A stretch of 35,869 bases of DNA, from IMG/VR virus record IMGVR_UViG_3300027370_000005, positions 1 to 35,869 of that record; one strand, given 5' to 3'. The stretch's first letter is position 1. Each line of letters begins with the position of its first letter. The DNA is from a virus. Below, in pieces: positions 22,606-30,069 of this stretch. A model generated the notes under the pieces. It had not been told where the DNA came from. It ran no database searches and worked only from the letters and a program-made list of their open reading frames with translations. Position numbers and translations under genes: made by a program.

Positions 22606-24672
22606 ATGGCTAATGGCGACAATGGTCAACAAGCTGCTGTTCAGCTTCCTCCTGGGTACCAGGACGCGGCTCCGGTCGGCGTTTCGCTTCCGCCTGGATA
22701 TTCAGACGCAAAACCCGCTAATGCCAAGCCGACAGGTCCAACCATTGGCCCTCGTAGTACCGCTGTAGTTCCCGCCATTCCGACAGCGATGGGTACAATC
22801 CCCGCGCCCGTAGTCCAAGCCGGTTGGGATGCAGCTCAGAAACTCGAAGATTGGGCGAACATGACCCAGGAAGGCGTACAGCAACATCCCGTCCAAGCGG
22901 AAGTCGGCCAAATCGCGGCGCGCCTGAAGCAATATCTCGTCGGCGGGCAGGGAGGTGGTCAGGATCTCAAAACCGGATTCCTCACCAATCCTGTCATGGG
23001 TGCAGTCACGGGCTTGCCTGAAGATGAAAGCCTGAACGCCGCGCGCGGAGTTTATCAAGGTGCGAAAAACTTAGCGGAGCGGTTCATCGGCGCACCAGCC
23101 GCAGCCAAAGAAGCAGTCCAGGCGACCGAGGCCGGCAGAGCTATTTCTCAAACGATGGCGCCAGAAACGGCGAATGCCGCGCTATCCAGCACGCGCGGTG
23201 CGGCAACGACTGGCGGGGCTGCAACCACCAGCATCACAAATCGAGATGTGATTCAGCACGCCTCGGACATGGGAATCAAACTGACGCCGGCACAAGCACT
23301 GCAAACGTCGGCAGCTAAATCGGAACAGACATTAGGCGAAGAAGCACTTCTGACGGGGAGCAAAATCAAAGAAGCGGCGGCTGCAGAAAAAGCCAAACTT
23401 GCGGACCAAGTAAGTGCGTTTCAGGACAAACTCGACCCGCAAAAGGTTGGAATGTCGGCAGAATCGGCTGGCGAGCATCTTCAGAACTCGGCCGATATTG
23501 CGCGCTCGGTCCTCAAAGACAATGTGAACCAAGCTTACGCCGACGTGAAGGCGCAACAAGCGGACCTCGCTGGGGACGTTCGCCCGGGGTTGCAACAAAT
23601 GATCCACGATGAATCTTTCATGCGTCAGCCGAGTGCCGCAGTCGAACGGCCCGTTTTTCTGACCTCAGGCGCGAAATCTGCCATCAATGATATTCAGGGG
23701 ATGCTCGAAGATCCCGCGATGCAGGGTAGACAGTCGATTCAATCTCTGCGAAACTTGCGAACGACGTTGCTAGAAAAAGGGAACGACTATGGTGCAAACG
23801 CTCTTAGTGATTCTGGTCAGCGTATCTATAAGCTTGCGGCTGGTAAAGTGGATGACGCAATCATGGACGCCGCAAAGGGAACTCCCTTCGAACAGACTTT
23901 CCGAGATGCCGGGCAACAGAATGCCAAGCTTCAGTCCCTCTATAATCAGAAAGGATCTCCCCTCTATCGAATCCTCAACACCGACGATCCAGCGGCTGTT
24001 ACCAATGGCATCCTCAACCGTTCTTCCGTTCAGGAAATTGAAACACTGAAGGGTGAGAAATTTGACCTCGGACCACTCGCACGGCAAGCAGTAGAAGACA
24101 TTAAGGACGGCGGTTTCAAGGTCACGACGGGCGGGCTCGGCGGTTACCCAGATACTTTTCTTCGTTCGCTCCTCGGCCCTGAGGCGACAAAAGAACTTTA
24201 CATGAAGGCCGACGTCGCACGCCGTCTCGCAGAAAACTACAATCCTTCGGGTTCTGGCAAGGTCGTGCTCGGCGCTTCACAAGTTTTTCACCCGGTTGCA
24301 GCAGTTGGGGCGCAAGCGGCGCGCCTCCGATCAATGCCGCAAGATGCACTCAATTTTCTCCCAAAGATAGAAGGGCCGACTTCCCCGATTACCGGAGGCC
24401 CCATTGCCTCGCCGCAAGAATTGTTCACTCAACCGGGTTCGAACGTCACGGCAACGCCGCAGAGCTTTCAGCCAGCATCGAGAGTCGCCAGCGCGCCTGA
24501 ACCACGCCAGCCATTGCCTGGAGTTAGCCCCGAAGCCGATGCCGCCGCGAAAGCCTATGCCAACGAAATCGCTTTGAAGCGCGTAAACGATGCGCTGAAA
24601 AAACCAGGGTTGGCGGCGCCGGAAAAGGCTAGACTTGAAAGGTTGCGGGATTCTTACGCAGAGGAACAATGA
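22606..24672 (+). CDS. Large internal/ejection virion protein, 688 aa
   Basis: The protein begins with a duplicated motif, LPPGYQDAAP and LPPGYSDAKP (residues 14-37), and a Pro-rich leader. It continues with Ala-rich helices (EQTLGEEALLTGSKIKEAA and following), a DDAIMDAAKGTPFEQTFRDA region, and LGPEATKELYMKADVARRLA. There are no Cys residues. Its size, composition and position after two similar proteins suggest the third ejection protein, like P22 gp16, which enters the host membrane with the DNA. The start follows the upstream TAA directly. No catalytic motif is seen. Confidence 0.7.
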   Translation: MANGDNGQQAAVQLPPGYQDAAPVGVSLPPGYSDAKPANAKPTGPTIGPRSTAVVPAIPTAMGTIPAPVVQAGWDAAQKLEDWANMTQEGVQQHPVQAEVGQIAARLKQYLVGGQGGGQDLKTGFLTNPVMGAVTGLPEDESLNAARGVYQGAKNLAERFIGAPAAAKEAVQATEAGRAISQTMAPETANAALSSTRGAATTGGAATTSITNRDVIQHASDMGIKLTPAQALQTSAAKSEQTLGEEALLTGSKIKEAAAAEKAKLADQVSAFQDKLDPQKVGMSAESAGEHLQNSADIARSVLKDNVNQAYADVKAQQADLAGDVRPGLQQMIHDESFMRQPSAAVERPVFLTSGAKSAINDIQGMLEDPAMQGRQSIQSLRNLRTTLLEKGNDYGANALSDSGQRIYKLAAGKVDDAIMDAAKGTPFEQTFRDAGQQNAKLQSLYNQKGSPLYRILNTDDPAAVTNGILNRSSVQEIETLKGEKFDLGPLARQAVEDIKDGGFKVTTGGLGGYPDTFLRSLLGPEATKELYMKADVARRLAENYNPSGSGKVVLGASQVFHPVAAVGAQAARLRSMPQDALNFLPKIEGPTSPITGGPIASPQELFTQPGSNVTATPQSFQPASRVASAPEPRQPLPGVSPEADAAAKAYANEIALKRVNDALKKPGLAAPEKARLERLRDSYAEEQ

Positions 24673-26177
24673 GAAAACTAGCGCTTTTACTGATATTTTT
24701 GATGATTTTTACGCTTCCGGCTTTTTGTCAAACCTCTGTGGCATTGATGCCGATTCCCAGAATACAATGGTTCCTGCCTAACGGAACACCTAACGCTGGG
24801 GGATGTTTATTTTTCACCCAGAGCGGAACTAGCACGCCAGCTCCTACATTTGTCGATGTCAACGGCGTAATCATGAACTCGAATCCCGTCATCTTGGATA
24901 GCTCGGGTTATGCCACCGTTTACCTAGAAGATATCGAGTACGGGGTTGCTGAATGGAGTGCAGGCGGATCCAACTGCGCGAGTGGCAGTCAGATTTGGTC
25001 CCAGCAGGGAGTCAGTGCTTTCCAAATATTAGGAACCACGCCGGGAATAATTTTCACTAGCGTCGCAAGCAGTCCAGCTGGCGCGGCTGGCCAACTTGGT
25101 CCCTATAATAGTTTTCTGGGCTGCCTTCTGCTTTACGATCCTTCCGCGGATTGTTTGTTAACCCAGACCAACACCCTCGCCGTCACCAACAAAACCTTCA
25201 ACGTCTCGCTGAACAATTTCCAGTGCCCGACCAACACGGCTGGCCTCTATCTCCGCGACAATGGAACACAACTCGTCTGCGCGCCACTGAATCTTTCGGA
25301 CGAAACAACTGTTTTCACCCTAAGCAGCACTACGCCAGCGCTCGCAAACGGAATTGCCAAGCTGTCAGGCGGAACTGTCACGGCGGCTCTTGTAACGGAC
25401 ACGGGCGGCTTCGCGGGAATCTGTATTTCCGGCTGCACAACTCTCGGTGGAAACGCGCTCATTCAGTCGCAAGGAATCGGAAGTTGTGTCTTTGATGGGG
25501 CGACAACGGCTGGCGATTATGTCATCAACAGCACGATGATCGCAGGAAATTGCCACGACAGCGGAACAGCGCCTCCGGGTTCGCCAGCCTCCGGGCAGGT
25601 CATTGGCCGAGTTCTTTCCACTAACGCCGGCGCGGGTACTTACACGCTGGAACTATTTGGCCCTGAGACTGTTCTAGCCAATAAGCAAGGAGCTTCGCCC
25701 GGCTGCACGAACTTCACGCCGGTAACCATTGCAAACAATAACTCCGCGCAAAACTTGATGTCTTGTACGCTCGCGGCAAATGCTCTCATCCAGGGCAGCA
25801 TGATTGAAATCAATCTCACTGGAATCGAAAGCACCGCGCTTGGGGCAACAGATTTCATTCTGATTAGCGCCAGTGTTGGTGGCGCAACCCCTTGCGTCAC
25901 GGAAGCGAGCGCAGGAGTCGCCAACAATCAACCGTGGAATGTCATCGTCCAGTTTTCCGTCCTAACTGCTGGCGCAACGGGCACAGCAAACATGTCCTGT
26001 GAATGGTTTTCTTCTCCAAGCGGGGGCAATGTCGTCGGGCCTTCCGGAGTCATCGGAGCGCCGACCATTTCCGTGAACACGACGATTCCGAATACGATTC
26101 AAATAACAGGCCAGATGAGCACGGCGAACGCAGGGAACACCCTGACAGAGCAAATGCTTAAAGCTGTCATTTTTTAG
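24669..26177 (+). CDS. Exported tail fibre with tailspike-type head-binding domain, 502 aa
   Basis: A signal peptide (MRKLALLLIFLMIFTLPAFC) precedes a domain at residues 30-110 that matches the head-binding pattern of P22-type tailspikes: IQWFLPNGTPNAGGCLFFTQ, TPAPTFVDVNGVI, NSNPVILDSSGYATVYLED, then QIWSQQG. The rest is beta-rich: VTNKTFNVSLNN, CISGCTTLGG, VIGRVLSTNAGAGTYTLEL, and several further strands. Cys lie in pairs (for example GICISGC). The A-F-C ending is not a proper lipobox. This is probably the receptor-binding fibre; export before assembly would be unusual. The ATG overlaps the upstream stop. Confidence 0.78.
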   Translation: MRKLALLLIFLMIFTLPAFCQTSVALMPIPRIQWFLPNGTPNAGGCLFFTQSGTSTPAPTFVDVNGVIMNSNPVILDSSGYATVYLEDIEYGVAEWSAGGSNCASGSQIWSQQGVSAFQILGTTPGIIFTSVASSPAGAAGQLGPYNSFLGCLLLYDPSADCLLTQTNTLAVTNKTFNVSLNNFQCPTNTAGLYLRDNGTQLVCAPLNLSDETTVFTLSSTTPALANGIAKLSGGTVTAALVTDTGGFAGICISGCTTLGGNALIQSQGIGSCVFDGATTAGDYVINSTMIAGNCHDSGTAPPGSPASGQVIGRVLSTNAGAGTYTLELFGPETVLANKQGASPGCTNFTPVTIANNNSAQNLMSCTLAANALIQGSMIEINLTGIESTALGATDFILISASVGGATPCVTEASAGVANNQPWNVIVQFSVLTAGATGTANMSCEWFSSPSGGNVVGPSGVIGAPTISVNTTIPNTIQITGQMSTANAGNTLTEQMLKAVIF

Positions 26178-26181
26178 GACG

Positions 26182-26346
26182 ATGGGTATGGCCGAACCGA
26201 TCATTTACGATCTTGATAAGCGCGTCGCTGTTCTCGAAGCGCAGCGTATCGAGGATCAGAAAGCGGTTAAACTTGTCGGCGATGGTTTCAAGTTTCTGCT
26301 TTTGCTTTTGATGGGGATTTTAACTCTCGCACTAAAAGGCCATTGA
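26182..26346 (+). CDS. Small XhlA-like membrane protein, 54 aa
   Basis: The product has an N-terminal helical segment (DKRVAVLEAQRIEDQKAVKL) and a C-terminal membrane helix (FKFLLLLLMGILTLAL) with a short GH tail. This coiled-coil-plus-anchor layout resembles small hemolysin XhlA/holin-type proteins that precede endolysins. An in-frame ATG at 26188 is an alternative start. It lies just upstream of a second small membrane protein and the endolysin. Confidence 0.6.
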   Translation: MGMAEPIIYDLDKRVAVLEAQRIEDQKAVKLVGDGFKFLLLLLMGILTLALKGH

Positions 26347-26528
26347 TGCACTTCGATTGGACTTTCACGCTAGGGAACTTGCTGATGCTCGTATTTGGTG
26401 CGCTGCCCATACTCGCAGTCGTTGTCAAAACGTATTGGCTCCTCAAGGAATATCCTCCGCACCGGCACGTCGGCAATGTGATAGTCTACCCGGCAGGAAC
26501 ACGCCCGGAGCATATGGGGCATAAATGA
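26346..26528 (+). CDS. Small single-span membrane protein (holin candidate), 60 aa
   Basis: The ATG at 26346 shares its first base with the previous stop; a TTG three bases earlier is in frame. A hydrophobic helix spans about residues 8-28 (LGNLLMLVFGALPILAVVV), followed by a short basic/aromatic tail (KTYWLLKEYPPHRH). The stop overlaps the endolysin ATG. Small one-span proteins next to endolysins are often holins, but this is inference from position. Confidence 0.6.
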   Translation: MHFDWTFTLGNLLMLVFGALPILAVVVKTYWLLKEYPPHRHVGNVIVYPAGTRPEHMGHK

Positions 26529-27016
26529 CTCAACTAAGCCAACACTTCATGCTTGAGGAGTTCTCGAAAGATGGCCCAATCGATCCCGCTTGCATTCCTA
26601 TCCTGACGCAGCTCTGTGCCGAAATTCTCGAGGCCGCGCATGAGAAATATGGGACGGTTGAAATCACAAGCGGCAACCGCCCTCCGCTCGATAATGCCGA
26701 AGCTCACGGTCAGCCAAACTCCGAACACATCTATACGCCAGCATGGGCAGCTGCGGACTTCTACTGCCCCGGCGCCGCCACGCGCGAAGTTTTCGATTGG
26801 ATGCGAAACGACCCGACGCTCCCATATCACCAGCTCATCCTCGAGCACGGCCAGGTTTCGACCGTCATCCATATCTCAATGAACACGCGAATGCCGGGAG
26901 TTCGCTCAGTGCTCGAGGGCTCGACGCACAACGCATCGCCGTACGTCAAGATCGCCCATGCGGACTTCAATCCGCCCAGCAACAGGGACGATGTTCAGGA
27001 AGCGAGTGCCGGATGA
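26525..27016 (+). CDS. Endolysin, M15 peptidase family
   Basis: The 163-residue product fits the zinc D-Ala-D-Ala-type peptidase family (Peptidase_M15_3). A first motif contains SEH with zinc ligand His68, Asp78 lies in AAADF, and the last is VIHIS with His116; Glu107 lies in LILEH. In most members His and Asp are seven residues apart; here they are ten, so a short insertion is present. Phage M15 enzymes cut cell-wall peptides for lysis. No signal peptide is seen, so a holin would be needed. It starts at an ATGA overlap. Confidence 0.85.
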   Translation: MTQLSQHFMLEEFSKDGPIDPACIPILTQLCAEILEAAHEKYGTVEITSGNRPPLDNAEAHGQPNSEHIYTPAWAAADFYCPGAATREVFDWMRNDPTLPYHQLILEHGQVSTVIHISMNTRMPGVRSVLEGSTHNASPYVKIAHADFNPPSNRDDVQEASAG

Positions 27017-27267
27017 AACAATTCATCGGAGATCATTTCGCGGTAATCGTCGTCCTCATCGTCTTTGGCGCGCTCTTCAGCGCCTACATATTGGAGATCC
27101 ACGTCGGCCACAACCCGGGTACGCTCGATTGGCTCGAAGGCGAGATGAAAGAAGTTATCGGCGCGATTCTTATGGGCCTGACTGGGACCGGCGCCACTAT
27201 CGCGGCAAGCAAGCTGGACGCGGCGCGCAAGGCTGATACCCCGCAAGAGCCTCCCAAGAAATGGTGA
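27013..27267 (+). CDS. Small membrane protein (holin-like), 84 aa
   Basis: The ATG at 27013 overlaps the endolysin stop (ATGA). The protein has a strong hydrophobic helix near the N-terminus (FAVIVVLIVFGALFSAYIL) and a second amphipathic or membrane segment (EVIGAILMGLTGTGATIAA), then a basic tail ending PPKKW. The two-segment layout next to the endolysin fits a holin or antiholin. Confidence 0.65.
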   Translation: MKQFIGDHFAVIVVLIVFGALFSAYILEIHVGHNPGTLDWLEGEMKEVIGAILMGLTGTGATIAASKLDAARKADTPQEPPKKW

Positions 27268-27270
27268 GAT

Positions 27271-27462
27271 ATGGACCTGCTCGAAAAACTAATGATTTGC
27301 GCCGGCGGCGCAGCTGAATATTATGTGAAAGTAGTGACCGCCGAGCCACATGAATTCTTTTTGGATAGCCCAATTGAAGCGTTCGATAATCTCTGTGCTG
27401 CCGTGCGTGATGTGGAAGCGCAGCGCAACTTCCTCAAACAGCAACGACTGATGCCCGCGTAA
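27271..27462 (+). CDS. Hypothetical small protein, 63 aa
   Basis: The ATG follows the previous stop by three bases, with GGTGAG upstream. The product has two Cys and reads like a small helical protein (LLEKLMICAGGAAEYYVKVV, then PIEAFDNLCAAVRDVEAQRN). No membrane segment or known motif is seen. It sits within the lysis region, so an accessory role is possible. Confidence 0.5.
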   Translation: MDLLEKLMICAGGAAEYYVKVVTAEPHEFFLDSPIEAFDNLCAAVRDVEAQRNFLKQQRLMPA

Positions 27463-27463
27463 A

Positions 27464-28123
27464 ATGCAGAAACTTCGTCTATTCCTCGAAATCCTCGCTT
27501 ACCTCGCCTTCATCACGTTCATTCTCATCATTTGCTACTACACGCTGCATATCGCACCGAAAATCAAGCAGACTGTCGAAGACACCGACCGAGCCGTAAT
27601 CATCGCGGCCGGCGCTGCAACAAATGTTGAACTGGGAGCGAGACAATGGAAAGCGCAAAGCGAATCGCAAGCAAAAAGCAGTACCGAGACGTTTCAAAAT
27701 CTGAGCGCCGCAGCATCATCACTGAATTCCTTAATATCGTCTACCAACAAGAACTTGAACTTAACGCTCTTGCCTTCCTTGTCAAAGGCTATCTCGGACC
27801 AAAATACCGCCCTCCTGACTTCCGAAAAGGATTTGCAGGACAACCTCGCAGCCATCGGGCAGGTGACGGTCGGGGCTCAGCAGACGATCGCGGACGCGGA
27901 CAAGGCAATTACTGATCCGGCCATCAAAGTCTCGCTCTCGAATCTGGCGGAAGCAACGAAGCAGCTTGACATCGGCATGGAACAAACGACAGCAATCGCG
28001 GCAGACGGACGCCAAGTGGCCGACAAATTCCGCGAGACTTATCTCAAGCCCCAGAAATTCGCTTGGGAATTACTGAAACAGTTGGTAGGCTTAGGCGGAA
28101 GCATGGCCCAGATGATTAAGTGA
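27464..28123 (+). CDS. Membrane-anchored coiled-coil protein, 219 aa
   Basis: An N-terminal membrane helix (LEILAYLAFITFILIICYY, residues 8-26) is followed by a long helical region (VEDTDRAVIIAAGAATNVEL and onward, with SAAASSLNSLISSTNKNLNL and LSNLAEATKQLDIG) that would lie outside the inner membrane. This topology is shared by inner-membrane spanins, but no outer-membrane lipoprotein partner with a lipobox was found. A DUF948-like or chemoreceptor-like coiled coil is an alternative. It is placed after the endolysin and holin candidates. Confidence 0.62.
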   Translation: MQKLRLFLEILAYLAFITFILIICYYTLHIAPKIKQTVEDTDRAVIIAAGAATNVELGARQWKAQSESQAKSSTETFQNLSAAASSLNSLISSTNKNLNLTLLPSLSKAISDQNTALLTSEKDLQDNLAAIGQVTVGAQQTIADADKAITDPAIKVSLSNLAEATKQLDIGMEQTTAIAADGRQVADKFRETYLKPQKFAWELLKQLVGLGGSMAQMIK

Positions 28124-28135
28124 AAAAGGAGATTT

Positions 28136-28597
28136 ATGAGCTTTTGGAGCGGAGTCAAATCATTTTTTGAAGCGATTGGCAAGGAAATCGAAGCAGTATT
28201 CGGCAGCACGACCACAAGCCAGAAGATTCAGGGAGCGGTAACGCTAATCGGCGCGGCTGTTGTCACGGTTACGAACCTGATCGCCGGGCCCGCTGCATCA
28301 GCGCTCGTTTCCGGCATACTGAAACAAATCCAGGCGGATTACGCGACTATCGCGACCGTCGTCCAGCAATCCACGCCAACATCCACAACGACCGCGATCA
28401 CCGCCGTTCAGATGGCGACCGCGAGCCTCAAGGCCAACCTGACGGCGCTTCTAACCGATGCGGGAGTCAAGAGCGCAGCCAGCTTTACGGCCATTCAGAA
28501 TGAGGCAACGACAATCCTGAATGAGATCGAGGCTATCGAAGCGGCATTTGCCCCGGCTGCAACTTCGCCCTCGACAACGGCACCCGCGGCGTCATAG
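28136..28597 (+). CDS. Hypothetical hydrophobic phage protein, 153 aa
   Basis: A strong ribosome site (AAAAAGGAGA) precedes the ATG. The product starts with an amphipathic helix (FWSGVKSFFEAIGKEIEAVF), then a hydrophobic segment (GAVTLIGAAVVTVTNLIAGP), then Ala/Thr-rich helices and a Ser/Thr/Pro tail. Late-operon position and two hydrophobic segments allow a lysis or membrane role. It is the last gene before the terminator at 28629. Confidence 0.6.
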   Translation: MSFWSGVKSFFEAIGKEIEAVFGSTTTSQKIQGAVTLIGAAVVTVTNLIAGPAASALVSGILKQIQADYATIATVVQQSTPTSTTTAITAVQMATASLKANLTALLTDAGVKSAASFTAIQNEATTILNEIEAIEAAFAPAATSPSTTAPAAS

Positions 28598-28628
28598 ACT
28601 CTTCACAAGCTGTACCACACCGAACACT

Positions 28629-28657
28629 GGCCCGTGGCCCCAAGCGCGGGCCTTTTT
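28629..28657 (+). terminator. Rho-independent terminator of the late operon
   Basis: GGCCCGTG (28629-28636) pairs with CGCGGGCC (28645-28652) with one G-U pair, followed by TTTTT (28653-28657). It lies 32 bases after the last late gene. On the other strand the stem is not followed by a T-run, so it should act on (+) transcripts only. Confidence 0.85.
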
Positions 28658-28664
28658 ATGTAGT

Positions 28665-28754
28665 TTAGTACCATCGCTCGCCGGTCCAAACATAAATCAG
28701 TCCGTCTTCGCCTATGGCCATATCCCCAATCACCGGCTGTTTTAGTTCAGCCAT
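28665..28754 (-). CDS. Micro-protein, 29 aa
   Basis: This short frame overlaps the 3' end of the zinc/AT-hook gene by 13 bases and ends just before the late terminator. It encodes MAELKQPVIGDMAIGEDGL, then IYVWTGERWY. The regular beta-like pattern and aromatic end look like a real small protein rather than chance. There is no Shine-Dalgarno, so it may depend on translation of the upstream gene. Confidence 0.5.
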   Translation of the reverse strand: MAELKQPVIGDMAIGEDGLIYVWTGERWY

Positions 28755-28990
28755 ACGCGGGATGGGGATTTGCATGCCGCTGCTTCTTTCTGCGCCCACT
28801 TCGGCGGCCTGCCTCGCTTACCCTTCTTCCATGGCCTGTTGCCTAATCTCTTGCGTATTCCACGCCGTGCAACCAGCTCGCAAGCATCGCACCTGGTCGT
28901 GTAAAGATTGCGCGGAGCGCCGCAATTGGCGCATTTACCTTCACTTACGCGCTTCTGTGACCACTCATACTGGCGGGAGTGCTCAGCCAT
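28742..28990 (-). CDS. Zinc-knuckle protein with AT-hook motif, 82 aa
   Basis: The product has Cys20-x2-Cys23 and Cys34-x2-Cys37, a likely zinc site, then a basic helix (ELVARRGIRKRLGNRPWKKG) and KRGRPPK (residues 58-64), which matches the canonical AT-hook core that binds the minor groove of A/T-rich DNA. The gene is read against all neighbours, from a promoter at 28997-29024 that would place its transcription start at or next to the ATG. This position opposite the early promoter is where phage switch regulators are often found. It may repress or activate one or both promoters; this is untested. Confidence 0.7.
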   Translation of the reverse strand: MAEHSRQYEWSQKRVSEGKCANCGAPRNLYTTRCDACELVARRGIRKRLGNRPWKKGKRGRPPKWAQKEAAACKSPSRVWLN

Positions 28991-28996
28991 AATCTC

Positions 28997-29024
28997 ATCT
29001 TACACCTGAAAGCAGGAATGTCAA
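28997..29024 (-). promoter_or_regulatory. Sigma70-like promoter for the (-) strand genes
   Basis: Read on the (-) strand, TTGACA (complement of 29019-29024) is followed by 16 bases and TAAGAT (complement of 28997-29002). The expected start of transcription is within a few bases of the ATG at 28990, so the transcript could be leaderless or nearly so. Confidence 0.6.
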
Positions 29025-29057
29025 GAAGAAAATAGTTGAAAATAACACTTGACATTC
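29016..29057. promoter_or_regulatory. Perfect 10-bp inverted repeat spanning the divergent -35 boxes
   Basis: GAATGTCAAG (29016-29025) and CTTGACATTC (29048-29057) are exact inverse complements. Their centres are 32 bases apart, close to three helical turns, and the spacer is A/T-rich. The arms contain both -35 boxes. Two promoters sharing an extended -35 context could explain part of the symmetry, but ten exact pairs suggest an operator for a regulator. Confidence 0.55.
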
Positions 29058-29077
29058 TTTTGGCGTTTTCGTACTAT
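29049..29077 (+). promoter_or_regulatory. Strong sigma70-like early promoter
   Basis: TTGACA (29049-29054), a 17-base spacer and TACTAT (29072-29077) form a near-consensus sigma70-type promoter. Transcription would start around 29084, about 14 bases before the ATG at 29098, with the GAGGGA ribosome site (29085-29090) at the 5' end. It probably drives the early region rightwards. Confidence 0.75.
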
Positions 29078-29097
29078 TTGCATAGAGGGACACGCAA

Positions 29098-29283
29098 ATG
29101 ACCTATAGCGAACTAAAACAGAGCGTAACAGGATGGCAGGCAAACCACGTAGCTGGCGACCTTTGCGCCATGTATGGCCGGAACGAAGTGGCATCGCAGT
29201 TCGACATCGACGCCGTGAAGCGAGCGCAGAAGGCTGATGACTTGGACGTACCCCTGTGGAAGCTCGCGGAGGTGCAATCGTGA
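29098..29283 (+). CDS. First early gene, hypothetical, 61 aa
   Basis: This is the first gene after the early promoter, with GAGGGA upstream. The product (MTYSELKQSVTGWQANHVAG, then VASQFDIDAVKRAQKADDLD) is helical and hydrophilic with one Cys. It resembles no family I know. Its TGA overlaps a GTG start. Short first-early proteins often act on host functions. Confidence 0.6.
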   Translation: MTYSELKQSVTGWQANHVAGDLCAMYGRNEVASQFDIDAVKRAQKADDLDVPLWKLAEVQS

Positions 29284-29522
29284 TTGACGCTTATTGCGAG
29301 TGCCCGAAGTGCAGCTCGCCGCTTTGCAAGCACGGCCTCTGCACCATGACTGGGGATCCTTGGACCGATGGCTGCCGAGGGTCATACGGCGAGGATGGCT
29401 ATCAGTGCCAAGATTGCGCGGAGGCCGCTGAACAAAGGTTTTTTGAGGATTATTACGGCGGTGAAAGCGTGTTTTGCATGTCGGAAGCAGAACGAATGGA
29501 TGAAGCACGGAGGGTGAAATGA
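29280..29522 (+). CDS. Cys-rich small protein, 80 aa
   Basis: The GTG at 29280 overlaps the upstream TGA and has GGAGG about 8 bases before it; an earlier GTG at 29256 is less likely. The N-terminal half carries CECPKC, C-x-n-C in SPLCKHGLC, a later Cys near GCRGSYG, and CQDC, consistent with a zinc-binding knuckle or ribbon. The C-terminus is acidic (EAAEQRFFEDYYGGE). No family is recognised. Confidence 0.6.
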   Translation: MIDAYCECPKCSSPLCKHGLCTMTGDPWTDGCRGSYGEDGYQCQDCAEAAEQRFFEDYYGGESVFCMSEAERMDEARRVK

Positions 29523-29905
29523 CCCACCAAGTTGACTTGCAAGGCGAAGGCCCAGTACGACTCCCCGAAGACCTGCTTTCCCCTTTTGGCTGGATGATGG
29601 ACGCTTTTTGGCATGTGCACGACATTCGGCTGACAACGAAAGGTATGGCCTACTTCCGCGAGTTCTCAGCCTCGACGTTTGCCATGAATGACATCATGAT
29701 GGCGCGAGACGCGGTGCGGCATGAGCGGATTGCCGAAAACGAACGGTTCGAGCGGCTGCTTGAGGCAGAATCCGTGCGCCAGCGCAACGTCCGCATCGAA
29801 GCCGAGTTGCGGGATCCTGAGCTTGGCAACGACGGTGAGGAGATCGTTGGGCAAGACCCTGACATGCTTTATGACGCCTGGCGCGAGCGGGAGTTGGGCC
29901 TGTGA
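29519..29905 (+). CDS. Hypothetical helical protein, 128 aa
   Basis: An ATGA overlap links it to the previous gene. After PEDLLSPFGWMMDAFWHVHD, it has a long charged helix (RDAVRHERIAENERFERLLE and following), and an acidic end (DPDMLYDAWRERELGL). It is probably a small helical protein. No known family or catalytic motif is seen. Confidence 0.55.
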   Translation: MTHQVDLQGEGPVRLPEDLLSPFGWMMDAFWHVHDIRLTTKGMAYFREFSASTFAMNDIMMARDAVRHERIAENERFERLLEAESVRQRNVRIEAELRDPELGNDGEEIVGQDPDMLYDAWRERELGL

Positions 29906-30069
29906 CCGGGGATAGGCTCTTCGCCGCCATCTCCGCTGCGATCGTTGACGTAGTGGGCAAGGACGTGGCGTTCTCGAACCAAGAACTGACGGACGAGCAG
30001 CTCAGGGCTGTGCGCGAGAGGGTGGACACACTGATTACATTGAACTTACAAGGAGAAAAGCATGACTAA
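29902..30069 (+). CDS. Hypothetical small protein, 55 aa
   Basis: A GTG start overlaps the previous TGA. The product (MTGDRLFAAISAAIVDVVGK, then FSNQELTDEQLRAVRERVDT) is a compact helical sequence. The stop overlaps the next gene by eight bases, and that gene has its own good ribosome site (AAGGAGAA) inside this one. No family is recognised. Confidence 0.5.
   Translation: MTGDRLFAAISAAIVDVVGKDVAFSNQELTDEQLRAVRERVDTLITLNLQGEKHD

Noticed and set aside
24669-24728. Lipoprotein signal ending in Cys20
   Set aside because: The residues before the Cys (P-A-F) do not match a lipobox, so a normal signal peptidase site is more likely.
28629-28657. Bidirectional terminator
   Set aside because: The stem has a T-run only on the (+) side, so it should not stop (-) transcripts efficiently.
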